The notes below the pieces were generated by a model. That model saw nothing but the letters and a program-made list of their open reading frames with translations, had not been told where the DNA came from and did not search any database. The translations under genes were made by a program, and so were the position numbers. From assembly GCA_036518215.1 (NCBI GenBank), contig DATDNP010000077.1:1-32824 (forward strand): 32,824 nt of DNA. The letters run 5' to 3'. Below, in pieces: positions 6,669 to 13,752 of the stretch. The stretch is from CF-39 sp036518215. GTDB lineage: Bacteria > Chloroflexota > Limnocylindria > P2-11E. Numbering within the stretch: the first letter of the stretch is position 1; the number at the start of each line of letters is the position of its first letter.

Positions 6669-8207
6669 TCAGGCCGCCGGGATGAGGCTCGAGTGGCCTG
6701 AGGCGGTCCGCAGTGCCGCTGCGAGAAGGTGCGTGTCCGCAGGTGGCGTCGCGCTCCGCCACGCGACGTATCCGTCAGGGCGAACGAGGACGACACCGCC
6801 CGAGCCAACTCCGTACAGCTCATGCCAGCCGGGAGCATCGACCGTATGGGTCCTGAGCGGGACCCGCGTGGCGCGAGCAGCGTCGGCGGCAGCGTCCAGC
6901 GCCGGCGTGCCGGCCCGATCCGTGAGCGCGACGAAAGAGCGGCCGAAGAGGTCGAGGATCGACGTGTCCGGATCGAGCCAGATGTGCGGCGCGCGGTGTC
7001 CCGGCCTGGCCACAGGCACGTACTCGCCGACCGAATCCCGCACCGTCGGCGCAGAGGTGTCGTCGTTGACGATGGCAGGGGAATCGAAGGCGTACCCGAG
7101 CACCAAGCCGTCGACAGGATTCGGCGGCATCGCACGACCGAGGCTTGCGTCGGCGCACGCGACCGCATGCGGCCGTCGTTCGCCCTCGTACGTGTCGAGC
7201 AGCGCCGGGCTCGCCCAGCCGCCGATCACGCCCGCAAGCTTCCACGCGAGGTTGTGCACGTCGGCGACGCCGCAGTTCATGCCGAGCCCGCCCGTGGGCG
7301 TCGTGAGATGCGCGGCATCCCCGGCGAGGAACACGCGGCCGGTGCGATAGCGGTCGGCCACGAGCGCCGTCGGATCCCAGAACCGCTGACCGAGGTACCT
7401 GAGCTCGACGCTGTCATCGCCGAGGCCCGCATGGATGAGCTCGAGACAACGCAACTCCGTCCACGACTCCTTCGGGTCGGTCTCCGGGTCGTACGGCGTC
7501 ACGAAGAGCCAACGGTCCGTGTTGTTGACCGCGACGAAGACCGATCCCGCTCGGGGTCGGTTCACCGCATAGATCGAGCTTTGACGCTCCGCCATCCTTG
7601 ATCGGAGGTCGGCGTTGACGAGGACGCTGAGCCGGTGGCCGCGCGTGCCCGGACCACTTCGATCGATGCCGAGCGCACCGCGCGTGCGGCCGTGCGCTCC
7701 GTCGGCGGCGATCATGTAGGACGCGTGTATGGACACCTGCTCTCCGGCGATCATCGCCTCGGCCGTGACTCCCTCGCCGTCCTGGACGAAGCTGACGACC
7801 TCGGCGGAGAACCGGACGTCGGCGTCCGCTCTGGCGCGTTCGCGCAGAACGGGTTCCAGTCTCTCCTGTGAACACATCAGCTCCCGCGTCGGGCTCGTCG
7901 GATCGACGTCGTCGAATGGGAGTCGCTCGCGCCGGTAGTCACCGACCAGCAACGTCTCTCCCTCGTAGCTGAACAAGCTGTCCGCCCGGTCGAGCGACAC
8001 CTTCGCGACCACTCCTTCGAGACCCCATTGTCGGAAGATCTCGACCGTGCGCGTCGTCACCCGGCGGCCCTTGGGAAAATCCAACGTCGATGCGTGCTTC
8101 TCTAGGAGGAGGCACTCGACACCGAAGTGGCGCAGGCCGGTCGCCATCAGCAGACCGATGGGTCCGCCCCCGACCACCAGCACCGGTACATCCAACGACC
8201 TTCCCAT
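6669..8207 (-). CDS. FAD-dependent aromatic monooxygenase (FAD_binding_3 family)
   Basis: A protein of 512 residues, the usual length for group A flavoprotein hydroxylases of the phenol/polyketide type (TetX, RdmE, MhpA relatives). The dinucleotide motif G-x-G-x-x-G is at 13-18 (GGGPIG). The DG region is seen in MIAADGAHGRTRGALGI, and the second FAD motif GDAAHLTTPTGGLGMN is near 292. The last ~130 residues resemble the thioredoxin-like C-terminal domain of this family. It should use NAD(P)H and O2 to hydroxylate an aromatic substrate in the cytosol; the substrate is unknown. The start at 8207 directly precedes the first beta strand. Longer readings run into the antisense of the tRNA gene. 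TACGTT 6 nt upstream suggests a leaderless transcript. Confidence 0.9.
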   Translation of the reverse strand: MGRSLDVPVLVVGGGPIGLLMATGLRHFGVECLLLEKHASTLDFPKGRRVTTRTVEIFRQWGLEGVVAKVSLDRADSLFSYEGETLLVGDYRRERLPFDDVDPTSPTRELMCSQERLEPVLRERARADADVRFSAEVVSFVQDGEGVTAEAMIAGEQVSIHASYMIAADGAHGRTRGALGIDRSGPGTRGHRLSVLVNADLRSRMAERQSSIYAVNRPRAGSVFVAVNNTDRWLFVTPYDPETDPKESWTELRCLELIHAGLGDDSVELRYLGQRFWDPTALVADRYRTGRVFLAGDAAHLTTPTGGLGMNCGVADVHNLAWKLAGVIGGWASPALLDTYEGERRPHAVACADASLGRAMPPNPVDGLVLGYAFDSPAIVNDDTSAPTVRDSVGEYVPVARPGHRAPHIWLDPDTSILDLFGRSFVALTDRAGTPALDAAADAARATRVPLRTHTVDAPGWHELYGVGSGGVVLVRPDGYVAWRSATPPADTHLLAAALRTASGHSSLIPAA

Positions 8208-8213
8208 GGCGGC

Positions 8214-8219
8214 AACGTA
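8214..8219 (-). promoter_or_regulatory. Candidate -10 element, leaderless monooxygenase
   Basis: TACGTT on the minus strand fits TAnnnT and ends 6 nt before the ATG of the monooxygenase. There is no Shine-Dalgarno sequence, which would put the transcription start at or next to the A of the ATG. Confidence 0.4.
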
Positions 8220-8305
8220 ACACGCCGTCGACCGACCAGGGCGCGTTCGACGCAAGGTCACGAAGGGATATCCGACAATGAAGGCCACGTCCGTCGTTAT
8301 CGCCA

Positions 8306-8392
8306 GGAGGGGTGGCAGAGCGGTCGAATGCGGCGGTCTTGAAAACCGCTGAAGTCGCAAGGCTTCCGTGGGTTCGAATCCCACCCCCTCCG
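8306..8392 (+). tRNA. tRNA-Ser(UGA)
   Basis: Complete 87-nt class II tRNA. The acceptor stem pairs 8306-8312 with 8385-8391 and the discriminator base is G8392. The anticodon stem is 8333-8337 with 8345-8349, with loop CTTGAAA giving anticodon TGA at 8340-8342 (reads UCA). A long variable arm is present, and the T arm is 8368-8384 with the TTCGAAT loop. CCA is not encoded. This is not tRNA-Sec, which would need anticodon TCA and a longer acceptor branch. Confidence 0.96.
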
Positions 8393-8399
8393 CCGACCT

Positions 8400-8450
8400 C
8401 CGAGCCTTGAACGCGCCGCGGCCGCCGGAAGGCGTCCGTGGGTTCGAGGC
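8400..8450 (+). pseudogene. Decayed partial copy of tRNA-Ser
   Basis: The segment 8429-8447 repeats 18 of 19 bases of the tRNA variable arm and T arm (8359-8377). CTTGAA at 8406-8411 matches the anticodon loop start at 8338, with nearly conserved spacing (35 versus 33 nt). The acceptor and stem complementarity are lost. It looks like the remains of a tandem tRNA duplication; an attachment-site scar is the alternative. Confidence 0.5.
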
Positions 8451-8546
8451 CGTTGTGCCGTAACCTCCGACGGGATAGACACCTGCGTTCGGAGGACCTC
8501 ATTCTCGATCACGGTCCGGAGCGAGCGGGTCGGTCGCGCGTCCCAG

Positions 8547-9326
8547 ATGAGTGCTGACACGAACGACGCGGCAAGGACCGACGATCCGCGCGTCGCGGAT
8601 CTGGTCCGCGCAGGGAAGCTGCGTGTCGGACTTGGCTTCGGCAGTCCAGCGGGTGCGATGAAGGATCCAGTGACCGGCGAGTTGTACGGGCCGAATGTGA
8701 CGCTGGGGCGCGCACTCGCGACCCGGATCGGCGTGGACTTCGTCGCCGTCGAGTATCCAAGACCCGGGGCGATCATCGAAGGCGCTCGAACGAATGCCTG
8801 GGACGTGGCGTTCGTCGTGATCGATCCGGAGCGGATGACACAGGTTGATTTTGCGACGCCTCATCTGCAGAGCGACTTCACGTATCTGGTGCCGGCTGGC
8901 TCCTCGATCCACAAGGTCGCGGATGCGGACCAGCCTGGCATTCGCATCGCGGTGCCGCGTGGAGACGGGGTGGATCTCAGGTTGACGCGCCTGGTGAAGC
9001 GAGCTGAATTGGTCCGCACCGACACGCTCGCCGCCGCTGTGGAGCTGGTGCGCACCGGTGATGCGCATGCGCGAGCGGGACCTCGCCCCGCGCTGCTGGC
9101 GGAGGCCGCCAGGATCCCCGGCTCTCGAGTTCTGGCTCACGGCTTTGCCGTCACGCGGAGTGCGGCGATCGTTCCGAAGGGCCACGCCGGACGGGTTGCC
9201 TACATCAGCGAGTTCATCGAACAGGCGAAGGCGTCAGGATTGATGGAGAAGATCATCGAGCACGCGGCCGTGCAAGGGGTCTCGGTCGCGCCGGCCGAGA
9301 GCCGAGCCCGCAGACAGCATGCCTAG
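8547..9326 (+). CDS. Periplasmic-binding-protein-like (SBP_bac_3 fold) protein without signal peptide
   Basis: A protein of 259 residues with the pattern of extracellular solute-binding family 3: an early KLRVGLGFGSPAGA strand, NVTLGRALATRIGVDF, the hinge segment WDVAFVVIDPERMTQVDFATP, and a C-terminal helix region EFIEQAKASGLMEKII. Family members bind polar amino acids for ABC uptake. This copy begins MSADTNDAART and shows no signal peptide or lipobox, and there is no adjacent permease or ATPase, so it may be cytosolic, have a misplaced start, or act as a sensor. I see no SD and the start is uncertain. Codon use looks somewhat less GC-biased than its neighbours, and the gene follows a tRNA and a tRNA remnant, which hints at acquisition. 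Confidence 0.75.
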   Translation: MSADTNDAARTDDPRVADLVRAGKLRVGLGFGSPAGAMKDPVTGELYGPNVTLGRALATRIGVDFVAVEYPRPGAIIEGARTNAWDVAFVVIDPERMTQVDFATPHLQSDFTYLVPAGSSIHKVADADQPGIRIAVPRGDGVDLRLTRLVKRAELVRTDTLAAAVELVRTGDAHARAGPRPALLAEAARIPGSRVLAHGFAVTRSAAIVPKGHAGRVAYISEFIEQAKASGLMEKIIEHAAVQGVSVAPAESRARRQHA

Positions 9327-9356
9327 TTCGGACGGGCGCCCAGCGACACTGTCCAC

Positions 9357-9806
9357 ATGACGGTCCTCTCGTGCCCGACCGATGTCATCGCGGCTCCGGT
9401 CGAGACGGTTTGGGCTCTGCTCACACGCTCGGAGCGGTACGACCTCTGGACGGGCGCACAGCTCGTGAGCGCCGACCCTGGCGGTCCCGCGCGGCCCGGG
9501 CAACGCATCGAGTTCCGAGTTCGCGCGCTCGCACGTGCATGGCGCGTACGTTTCGAGGTGGGGGAGCTCCGCGACCGCGAGACGCTCGAGCTGGACGTGT
9601 ACATGCCTTTCGGGATCGTGAACCACGAGCTCGTCGTGCTGTCGCGCCTCGATCCATCCCACACGCGCGTCACGTTCAACTGAAGGTACGAGTTACCGCC
9701 CGGGTGGCGGGGTCGGGCGATCGAGCTGCTGCTGGGTCGCGAGCTGGTACGCCGCCCGGAGGAACAGCTCGCGCACCTGAAGCGCGCGGCTGAGGCCTTG
9801 GTGTAA
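9357..9806 (+). CDS. Candidate selenocysteine-containing SRPBCC-fold protein
   Basis: Read through the in-frame TGA at 9681-9683 (codon 109), this gene encodes 149 residues, a normal SRPBCC/polyketide-cyclase length. Stopping at the TGA would give only 108 residues and remove the long C-terminal helix essential to the helix-grip fold. The N-terminus shows CPTDVIAAPVETVWALLT, typical of the family. After the TGA the same frame continues RYELPPGWRGRAIELLLGRE and ends in an amphipathic helix before TAA 9804-9806. In relatives I recall a Cys (F-N-C) just before the aromatic and P-P-G-W-R-G motif, so the TGA plausibly replaces Cys. A hairpin at 9696-9710 fits a SECIS. The ligand is unknown. A nonsense mutation remains possible. 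Confidence 0.62.
9696..9710 (+). promoter_or_regulatory. Candidate bacterial SECIS hairpin of the SRPBCC gene
   Basis: A 5-bp all-GC stem (CCGCC/GGCGG) closes the 5-nt loop CGGGT, and the loop begins after 17 nt following the TGA at 9681-9683. An outer 3-bp extension, 9689-9691 with 9713-9715, is possible across an internal loop. The second loop base is G, as the bacterial consensus needs. It lacks the GGTC loop seen in the other two candidates and is the weakest of the three. Confidence 0.42.
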
Positions 9807-9820
9807 GAGGAGCGTCCTCT
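9806..9820 (+). terminator. Possible weak terminator
   Basis: A 6-bp stem (AGAGGA/TCCTCT) with a 3-nt loop begins at the last base of the TAA that ends the SRPBCC read-through frame. There is no T run. Its position supports 9804-9806 as the true gene end. Confidence 0.35.
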
Positions 9821-9911
9821 CGTTCGCGCGACGCGCAGGCACGCCATCTCCATCTCCGTCGCTGTGACGGCATGACCCCTGCTCATCCGTCGCGCGAACG
9901 GAGGCAGCGAA

Positions 9912-10520
9912 ATGGACCAACAGCTGATCGTCTGGGTCGTGGCTGCGGTCGTCGTGGTCGCGCTCCTCGTCGCGTTCTGGATGGTGAGTCAGCAGCGCCG
10001 TCGCACGCATCTGCGCGAGCAGTTCGGTCCCGAGTACGAGCGGGTCGTGTCCCAGGAGGGCGACCAGGGCCGCGCGGAACGGGTCCTGAGCCAGCGCGAG
10101 GAGCGAGTGAAGAAGCTCGACATCCGTCAGCTTCCGGCAGCCGCTCGCGAGGATTTCATCGCGCGCTGGCGGCAGGTGCAGGCGCGCTTCGTCGATGATC
10201 CGCGGGGCGCCGTGGGCGACGCCGACGCGCTCATCGGCGACGCGATGAAAGCACGCGGGTACCCCGTGGGTGACTTCGAGCAACGGGCCGCGGACATCTC
10301 GGTCGAGCACCCCGACGTCGTCACCGACTACCGAGCCGCGCACCGCGTCGCGCTCCAGCGCGAGGCAAGCACGGAGGAGCTGCGGCGCGCGATGGTGCAC
10401 TACCGCTCGCTCTTCGACGACGTTGTCGGCCGGAACGAACGCGGCGCCCGCGACGAGCGTGCGCGTGGGGACGAGCGCGAAGACGAACGGCTCGAGGAAC
10501 GAGAGGAGACACAGCGATGA
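9912..10520 (+). CDS. Single-pass membrane-anchored protein of unknown function
   Basis: A protein of 202 residues. One N-terminal transmembrane helix (about residues 5-25, IVWVVAAVVVVALLVAFWMV) is followed by a basic QQRRR stop-transfer, so the highly charged remainder should be cytosolic. A module at about 80-170 (RWRQVQARFVDDPRGAVGDA ... ASTEELRRAMVHYRSLFDDV) recurs in the next gene. The tail is Arg/Glu/Asp-rich and low complexity. The start is supported by GGAGG at 9900-9904. The stop overlaps the start of the next gene as ATGA, so the two are co-translated. I do not know a function; conserved proteins of this kind occur in soil bacteria without characterisation. Confidence 0.85.
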   Translation: MDQQLIVWVVAAVVVVALLVAFWMVSQQRRRTHLREQFGPEYERVVSQEGDQGRAERVLSQREERVKKLDIRQLPAAAREDFIARWRQVQARFVDDPRGAVGDADALIGDAMKARGYPVGDFEQRAADISVEHPDVVTDYRAAHRVALQREASTEELRRAMVHYRSLFDDVVGRNERGARDERARGDEREDERLEEREETQR

Positions 10521-10876
10521 GCGAAGACACCGAGATGCGAGACGAGCGACTCGAGGATGAGCGTGCCGAGGATGCGCGCGACGTCCGGCCGCGCGCCGGC
10601 AGCAAGCGCGCCGACCTCTTCGCGAGCGATCGTGCGGCCGAGCTTCGCTCCCGCTGGAGCGAGGTCCAGGCGCGCTTCGTGGACGATCCGCGTGCCGCCG
10701 TGAAGGAGGCGGACGGCCTCGTCGACGACGTCATCCAGCAGCTCGCGAAGCAGTTCGCGGACGAGCGCGCCCGCCTGGAAGGCCAGTGGGGTCGCGACGA
10801 GAAGGTCTCGACCGAGGACTTGCGGGTCGCGCTTCAGCGGTACCGCGAGTTCTTCGAGCGGCTGCTTTCGATGTGA
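10517..10876 (+). CDS. Small soluble protein sharing a module with the upstream gene
   Basis: A protein of 119 residues. The first ~35 residues are an acidic/basic low-complexity tail (many Glu, Asp, Arg). From about residue 45 it carries RWSEVQARFVDDPRAAVKEA and ends with STEDLRVALQRYREFFERLL, clearly paralogous to the C-terminal module of the upstream membrane-anchored protein. No signal peptide or membrane segment. The 4-bp ATGA overlap implies coupled translation and suggests the two products act together, perhaps as a heteromer, which is inference. The function is unknown. Confidence 0.85.
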   Translation: MSEDTEMRDERLEDERAEDARDVRPRAGSKRADLFASDRAAELRSRWSEVQARFVDDPRAAVKEADGLVDDVIQQLAKQFADERARLEGQWGRDEKVSTEDLRVALQRYREFFERLLSM

Positions 10877-11015
10877 GCCGGCCGCGCGAGCGCGGCGCTC
10901 GCTAGAATCCGGGCTGCTTCCCGCGTGCGTCTTTCTCAGCTGCCGGTGTGAGCCTCGGACATGGAGGTGTCATGCCCGGCGACCTCTCGCGCGGTCCTAA
11001 CTGAGGGAGGGAAAG

Positions 11016-12455
11016 ATGGCAGCAAGGAGCAGCGCAATGAGCGCTGACGCGAGCTGGCTCGAGCGCCAGTTCAAGATCCGTGCGGCGGGCTCGACCGTCG
11101 GCACGGAGATCCGTGGCGGTCTCACGACGTTCCTCGTCATGTCGTACATCCTCGTCGTCAACGCCGTCATCCTGTCGGCGGCGGGGGTGCCATTCGGAGC
11201 GGTCGTCGCGGCGACGGCACTCCTCGCCGCGCTCTTCACCGCCGGCATGGCGCTATGGGCGAACTACCCGTACGCCGGCGCCGCGGGCCTCGGCATCAAC
11301 GCCGTGGTCGCATTCGGTCTCGTGAAAGGCTCCGGCCTCTCGTGGCAGGGAGCCATGGGTGTCGTCGCGCTCGAGGGTCTCGCGATCTGCGTCGCGATGG
11401 CGCTCGGGGTGCGGCGTGCGCTCCTCGACGCGGTCCCCGTCCCGCTCAAGTTCGGCATCGGTGCCGGCATCGGCGCGTTCATCTTCACCATCGGAGCGTT
11501 CAACGGCGGCCTCGCGGCCGCCACGGGCAACCCGTCGGACCCGATCGCGATCGGCAACCTGAACAGCGCGACCGCCATCGTCACGCTCGGTGGGCTTCTC
11601 CTCACGGCGTTCCTCTACGCGCGCAACGTCAAGGGAGCGCTCATCCTCGGCATCATCGGCGCGACGATCATCGGCATCGTCGTCAACGCCGCGACGGGCG
11701 GCGCGACATACAAGGACTTCCCGGGCGTCGCGGTCATGCCGAAGACGCTCGTCGATACGCCGGACTTCAGCACGATCGGCGCTGTCTTCGGCACGACACA
11801 GAAGGGCGGCCTTGCGCTGCTCGAGGTGTTCAACCTCGGCTTCTTCGTGGCGATCCTCACGATCTTCTCGCTCATGCTGTCCGACTTCTTCGACACGGCC
11901 GGTACGGTCGTGTCGGTCGCCGCCGAGGGCGGCTGGCTGAAGAAGGACGGCAGTATCGACCGCGCGGACCGCGTCTTCTGGGTCGACTCGCTCGGGGCGT
12001 TGTTTGGCGGGGTCTTCGGCACGTCGAGCAACACGACCTACATCGAGTCCGGCTCCGGCGTCGCCGACGGCGCGAAGACCGGCCTGGCTTCCCTCGTCGT
12101 CGCCGTGCTGTTCCTCGTCTGCGTCTTCCTCGCGCCCATCGCCGGCATCGTGCCCCAGCAGGCGACGGCGCCGGCCCTCATGCTCGTCGGCTGGTTCATG
12201 TTCAAGCCGATCCTTGACCTGAACAAGGTCGGCGACATCGACTTCGCCACCGGCTTCGCGATCCTGCTCACGATCTTCGTCATGCCGCTCACGTACTCGA
12301 TCACGAATGGGATCGGCGCGGGCTTCATCGCGTACTCGCTCCTGAAGCTCGCGAGCGGGAAGGCTGGAGACGTCGGCCGCTGGATGTGGATCGCGTCGAT
12401 CGCGTTCGCGATCTACTTCGCGTCGCCCTGGCTGCAGCAGTTCCTACCGAAGTAG
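11016..12455 (+). CDS. NCS2-family purine (hypoxanthine/guanine) permease, AzgA/PbuG-like
   Basis: A protein of 479 residues, normal for the AzgA-like branch of the NCS2 family, with about 12-14 hydrophobic segments. The N-terminal EIRGGLTTFLVMSYILVVNA, the AAGLGINAVVAFGLV segment, the DFFDTAGTVVSVA motif (helix 8 substrate-site region) and the GTSSNTTYIESGSGVADGAKTG stretch, read as short conserved blocks, are characteristic. It should import purine bases with protons at the cytoplasmic membrane. The start at 11016 has GAGGGAGG just upstream. The 139-bp leader has TAGAAT (10903-10908) as a possible -10 and several stems, but no riboswitch I can name. A strong terminator follows. Confidence 0.92.
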   Translation: MAARSSAMSADASWLERQFKIRAAGSTVGTEIRGGLTTFLVMSYILVVNAVILSAAGVPFGAVVAATALLAALFTAGMALWANYPYAGAAGLGINAVVAFGLVKGSGLSWQGAMGVVALEGLAICVAMALGVRRALLDAVPVPLKFGIGAGIGAFIFTIGAFNGGLAAATGNPSDPIAIGNLNSATAIVTLGGLLLTAFLYARNVKGALILGIIGATIIGIVVNAATGGATYKDFPGVAVMPKTLVDTPDFSTIGAVFGTTQKGGLALLEVFNLGFFVAILTIFSLMLSDFFDTAGTVVSVAAEGGWLKKDGSIDRADRVFWVDSLGALFGGVFGTSSNTTYIESGSGVADGAKTGLASLVVAVLFLVCVFLAPIAGIVPQQATAPALMLVGWFMFKPILDLNKVGDIDFATGFAILLTIFVMPLTYSITNGIGAGFIAYSLLKLASGKAGDVGRWMWIASIAFAIYFASPWLQQFLPK

Positions 12456-12476
12456 CTTCGTCCGGCACCTTTGATC

Positions 12477-12504
12477 GAGAGGCCCCGCGCGTGCGGGGCC
12501 TCTC
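12477..12504 (+). terminator. Strong bidirectional terminator
   Basis: A perfect 12-bp stem (GAGAGGCCCCGC with its complement at 12493-12504) and 4-nt loop is followed by GTCTTA. It lies between the NCS2 permease and the convergent DUF1786 gene and can serve both. Confidence 0.85.
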
Positions 12505-12507
12505 GTC

Positions 12508-13554
12508 TTACTCGGCGGCGACGATGGCGTGCGTCTCGCGCACGCCGCGGATGAGACCGAAGCATCCCGACAGCATCATCGCCCCGTGCGGCGCGGCCAT
12601 GTACCAGCCGAGCGGCCTCGCCATCGCACGGTTCGGACCGGTCACGGCGATGAACGAGAACGGCGCGACCGCGCGATAGCCCTCGAGCACGAGGGCGCCG
12701 TGACCATCGTCGTCGAACACCTCGTCGTGGGTGACCGTGCCGGCGATGAGGCGGGTGATGAGCCGCTCGAGCTTCTCGGTCGTCATCGACTCGGTGTGAT
12801 GCTCCATGACGCCGAAGAGCTCCTCGCCGCGTACGAGCAGACCGAGCGTGTGCTGGTTGCCGACGTTCACGATGCACGCTCCACGCTCCGCCTCGGACGC
12901 CACACGGTCGTCCTCGAGCGCCCCGAGCACCGCCACCGGGCCGGTGTCTGCGACGATCGCGCCGGGAACGTCGTCCTGGATCGCCCGCAGACGCGTCATG
13001 TACTCGGGTGGCTTCGTCCAGATGTGATCCGCGAGCGTGCTGCCCGGCGTCAGGAAGCGCCGCCAGTGCTCGAAGCGGAAGAGGCGGTTCGAGCTCTTCG
13101 GCGAGAAGCCGTGGTCCTGCGCCGCGATCGCGATGGTCGCGGGGAGCGTGAGATCGTACGCGGCGAGCACCTTCGCGAGGGCCGGAAGATCGACGTCGCG
13201 GAGCTCGATCACGATCGCGTCGCGTGGCGGCTCGTCGGTGATGCGCACGCCGCGCCGCACGAGGAGATCGATGTCGTCGTGCACCGTGCGCGCGGCGCGT
13301 TCGGTCGCGTACACGGCGAGACCGACGTCGATGTGGCGCCACACCGCGATGCTCGTGTGATAGCCGCCCATGAGGTTGCCGTGGAGGAAGACCGCTTTGC
13401 CGGCGCCGCGGGCGCGCTCGATCCGGCGGCCGATGATAGAGGTCGCCGACGGCAGCACGAGCTGCGTCGCGTTCTCCATGGACTGCCCGGGATCGTGGAG
13501 GACGACGTCCATCGTGCCCGCGCCGATGTCGATCGCGAGGATGCGCTCGTCCAC
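12508..13554 (-). CDS. DUF1786 family protein (actin/hexokinase-like ATPase fold)
   Basis: A protein of 348 residues that starts with ILAIDIGAGTMDVVLHD, the phosphate-1 strand of the ASKHA (actin-hexokinase-Hsp70) fold. It then shows the family's FLHGNLMGGYHTS region, SPKSSNRLFRFEHWRRFL, and near the end GNQHTLGLLV and VTGPNRAMARPLGWYMAAP. Members have been labelled putative pyruvate formate-lyase activating enzyme, but this protein lacks the CxxxCxxC radical-SAM motif, so that name is misleading. The role is unknown. The GTG start at 13552-13554 lies next to the first strand and has no SD. TAGCAT 7 nt upstream suggests a leaderless mRNA. It is not obviously linked to its convergent neighbour. 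Confidence 0.85.
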   Translation of the reverse strand: MDERILAIDIGAGTMDVVLHDPGQSMENATQLVLPSATSIIGRRIERARGAGKAVFLHGNLMGGYHTSIAVWRHIDVGLAVYATERAARTVHDDIDLLVRRGVRITDEPPRDAIVIELRDVDLPALAKVLAAYDLTLPATIAIAAQDHGFSPKSSNRLFRFEHWRRFLTPGSTLADHIWTKPPEYMTRLRAIQDDVPGAIVADTGPVAVLGALEDDRVASEAERGACIVNVGNQHTLGLLVRGEELFGVMEHHTESMTTEKLERLITRLIAGTVTHDEVFDDDGHGALVLEGYRAVAPFSFIAVTGPNRAMARPLGWYMAAPHGAMMLSGCFGLIRGVRETHAIVAAE

Positions 13555-13561
13555 GTGGCCG

Positions 13562-13567
13562 ATGCTA
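13562..13567 (-). promoter_or_regulatory. Candidate -10 element, leaderless DUF1786 gene
   Basis: TAGCAT on the minus strand fits TAnnnT and ends 7 nt before the GTG start at 13554. No SD is present. Confidence 0.35.
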
Positions 13568-13612
13568 CGCAGCAGGCCGCGCGCCCATTAGACTGACGAA
13601 GGACTTGGCTAT

Positions 13613-13705
13613 GGGGAGGTCGCATAGCTGGTCTAGTGCGCGGGTTTGCTAAACCCGTAAGGATGCCGTAAGGCGCCTTCGAGGGTTCGAATCCCTCCCT
13701 CCCCG
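13613..13705 (+). tRNA. tRNA-Ser(GCU)
   Basis: A 93-nt class II tRNA. The acceptor stem pairs 13613-13619 (GGGGAGG) with 13698-13704 and the discriminator is G13705. The anticodon stem is 13641-13645 with 13653-13657, and the loop TTGCTAA gives anticodon GCT at 13648-13650 (reads AGC/AGU). A long variable arm and T arm 13681-13697 with TTCGAAT are present. CCA is not encoded. Confidence 0.96.
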
Positions 13706-13752
13706 CAGTTCAGACACGAACCGAGCGAGCGTTCGAGCAGTATGTAGCGGTA

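Noticed and set aside
8306..8392. tRNA-Ser gene as a possible tRNA-Sec
   Set aside because: Its anticodon is UGA (reads UCA), not UCA; the length of 87 nt and the 7-bp acceptor stem are those of an ordinary tRNA-Ser.
8429..8447. Phage or island attachment site
   Set aside because: No integrase is in the window, and the match includes an anticodon-loop block at near-native spacing, which fits a decayed tRNA copy better. Kept only as an alternative.
12508..13554. DUF1786 protein as a pyruvate formate-lyase activating enzyme
   Set aside because: No radical-SAM CxxxCxxC motif is present; the N-terminus is an ASKHA ATPase strand.
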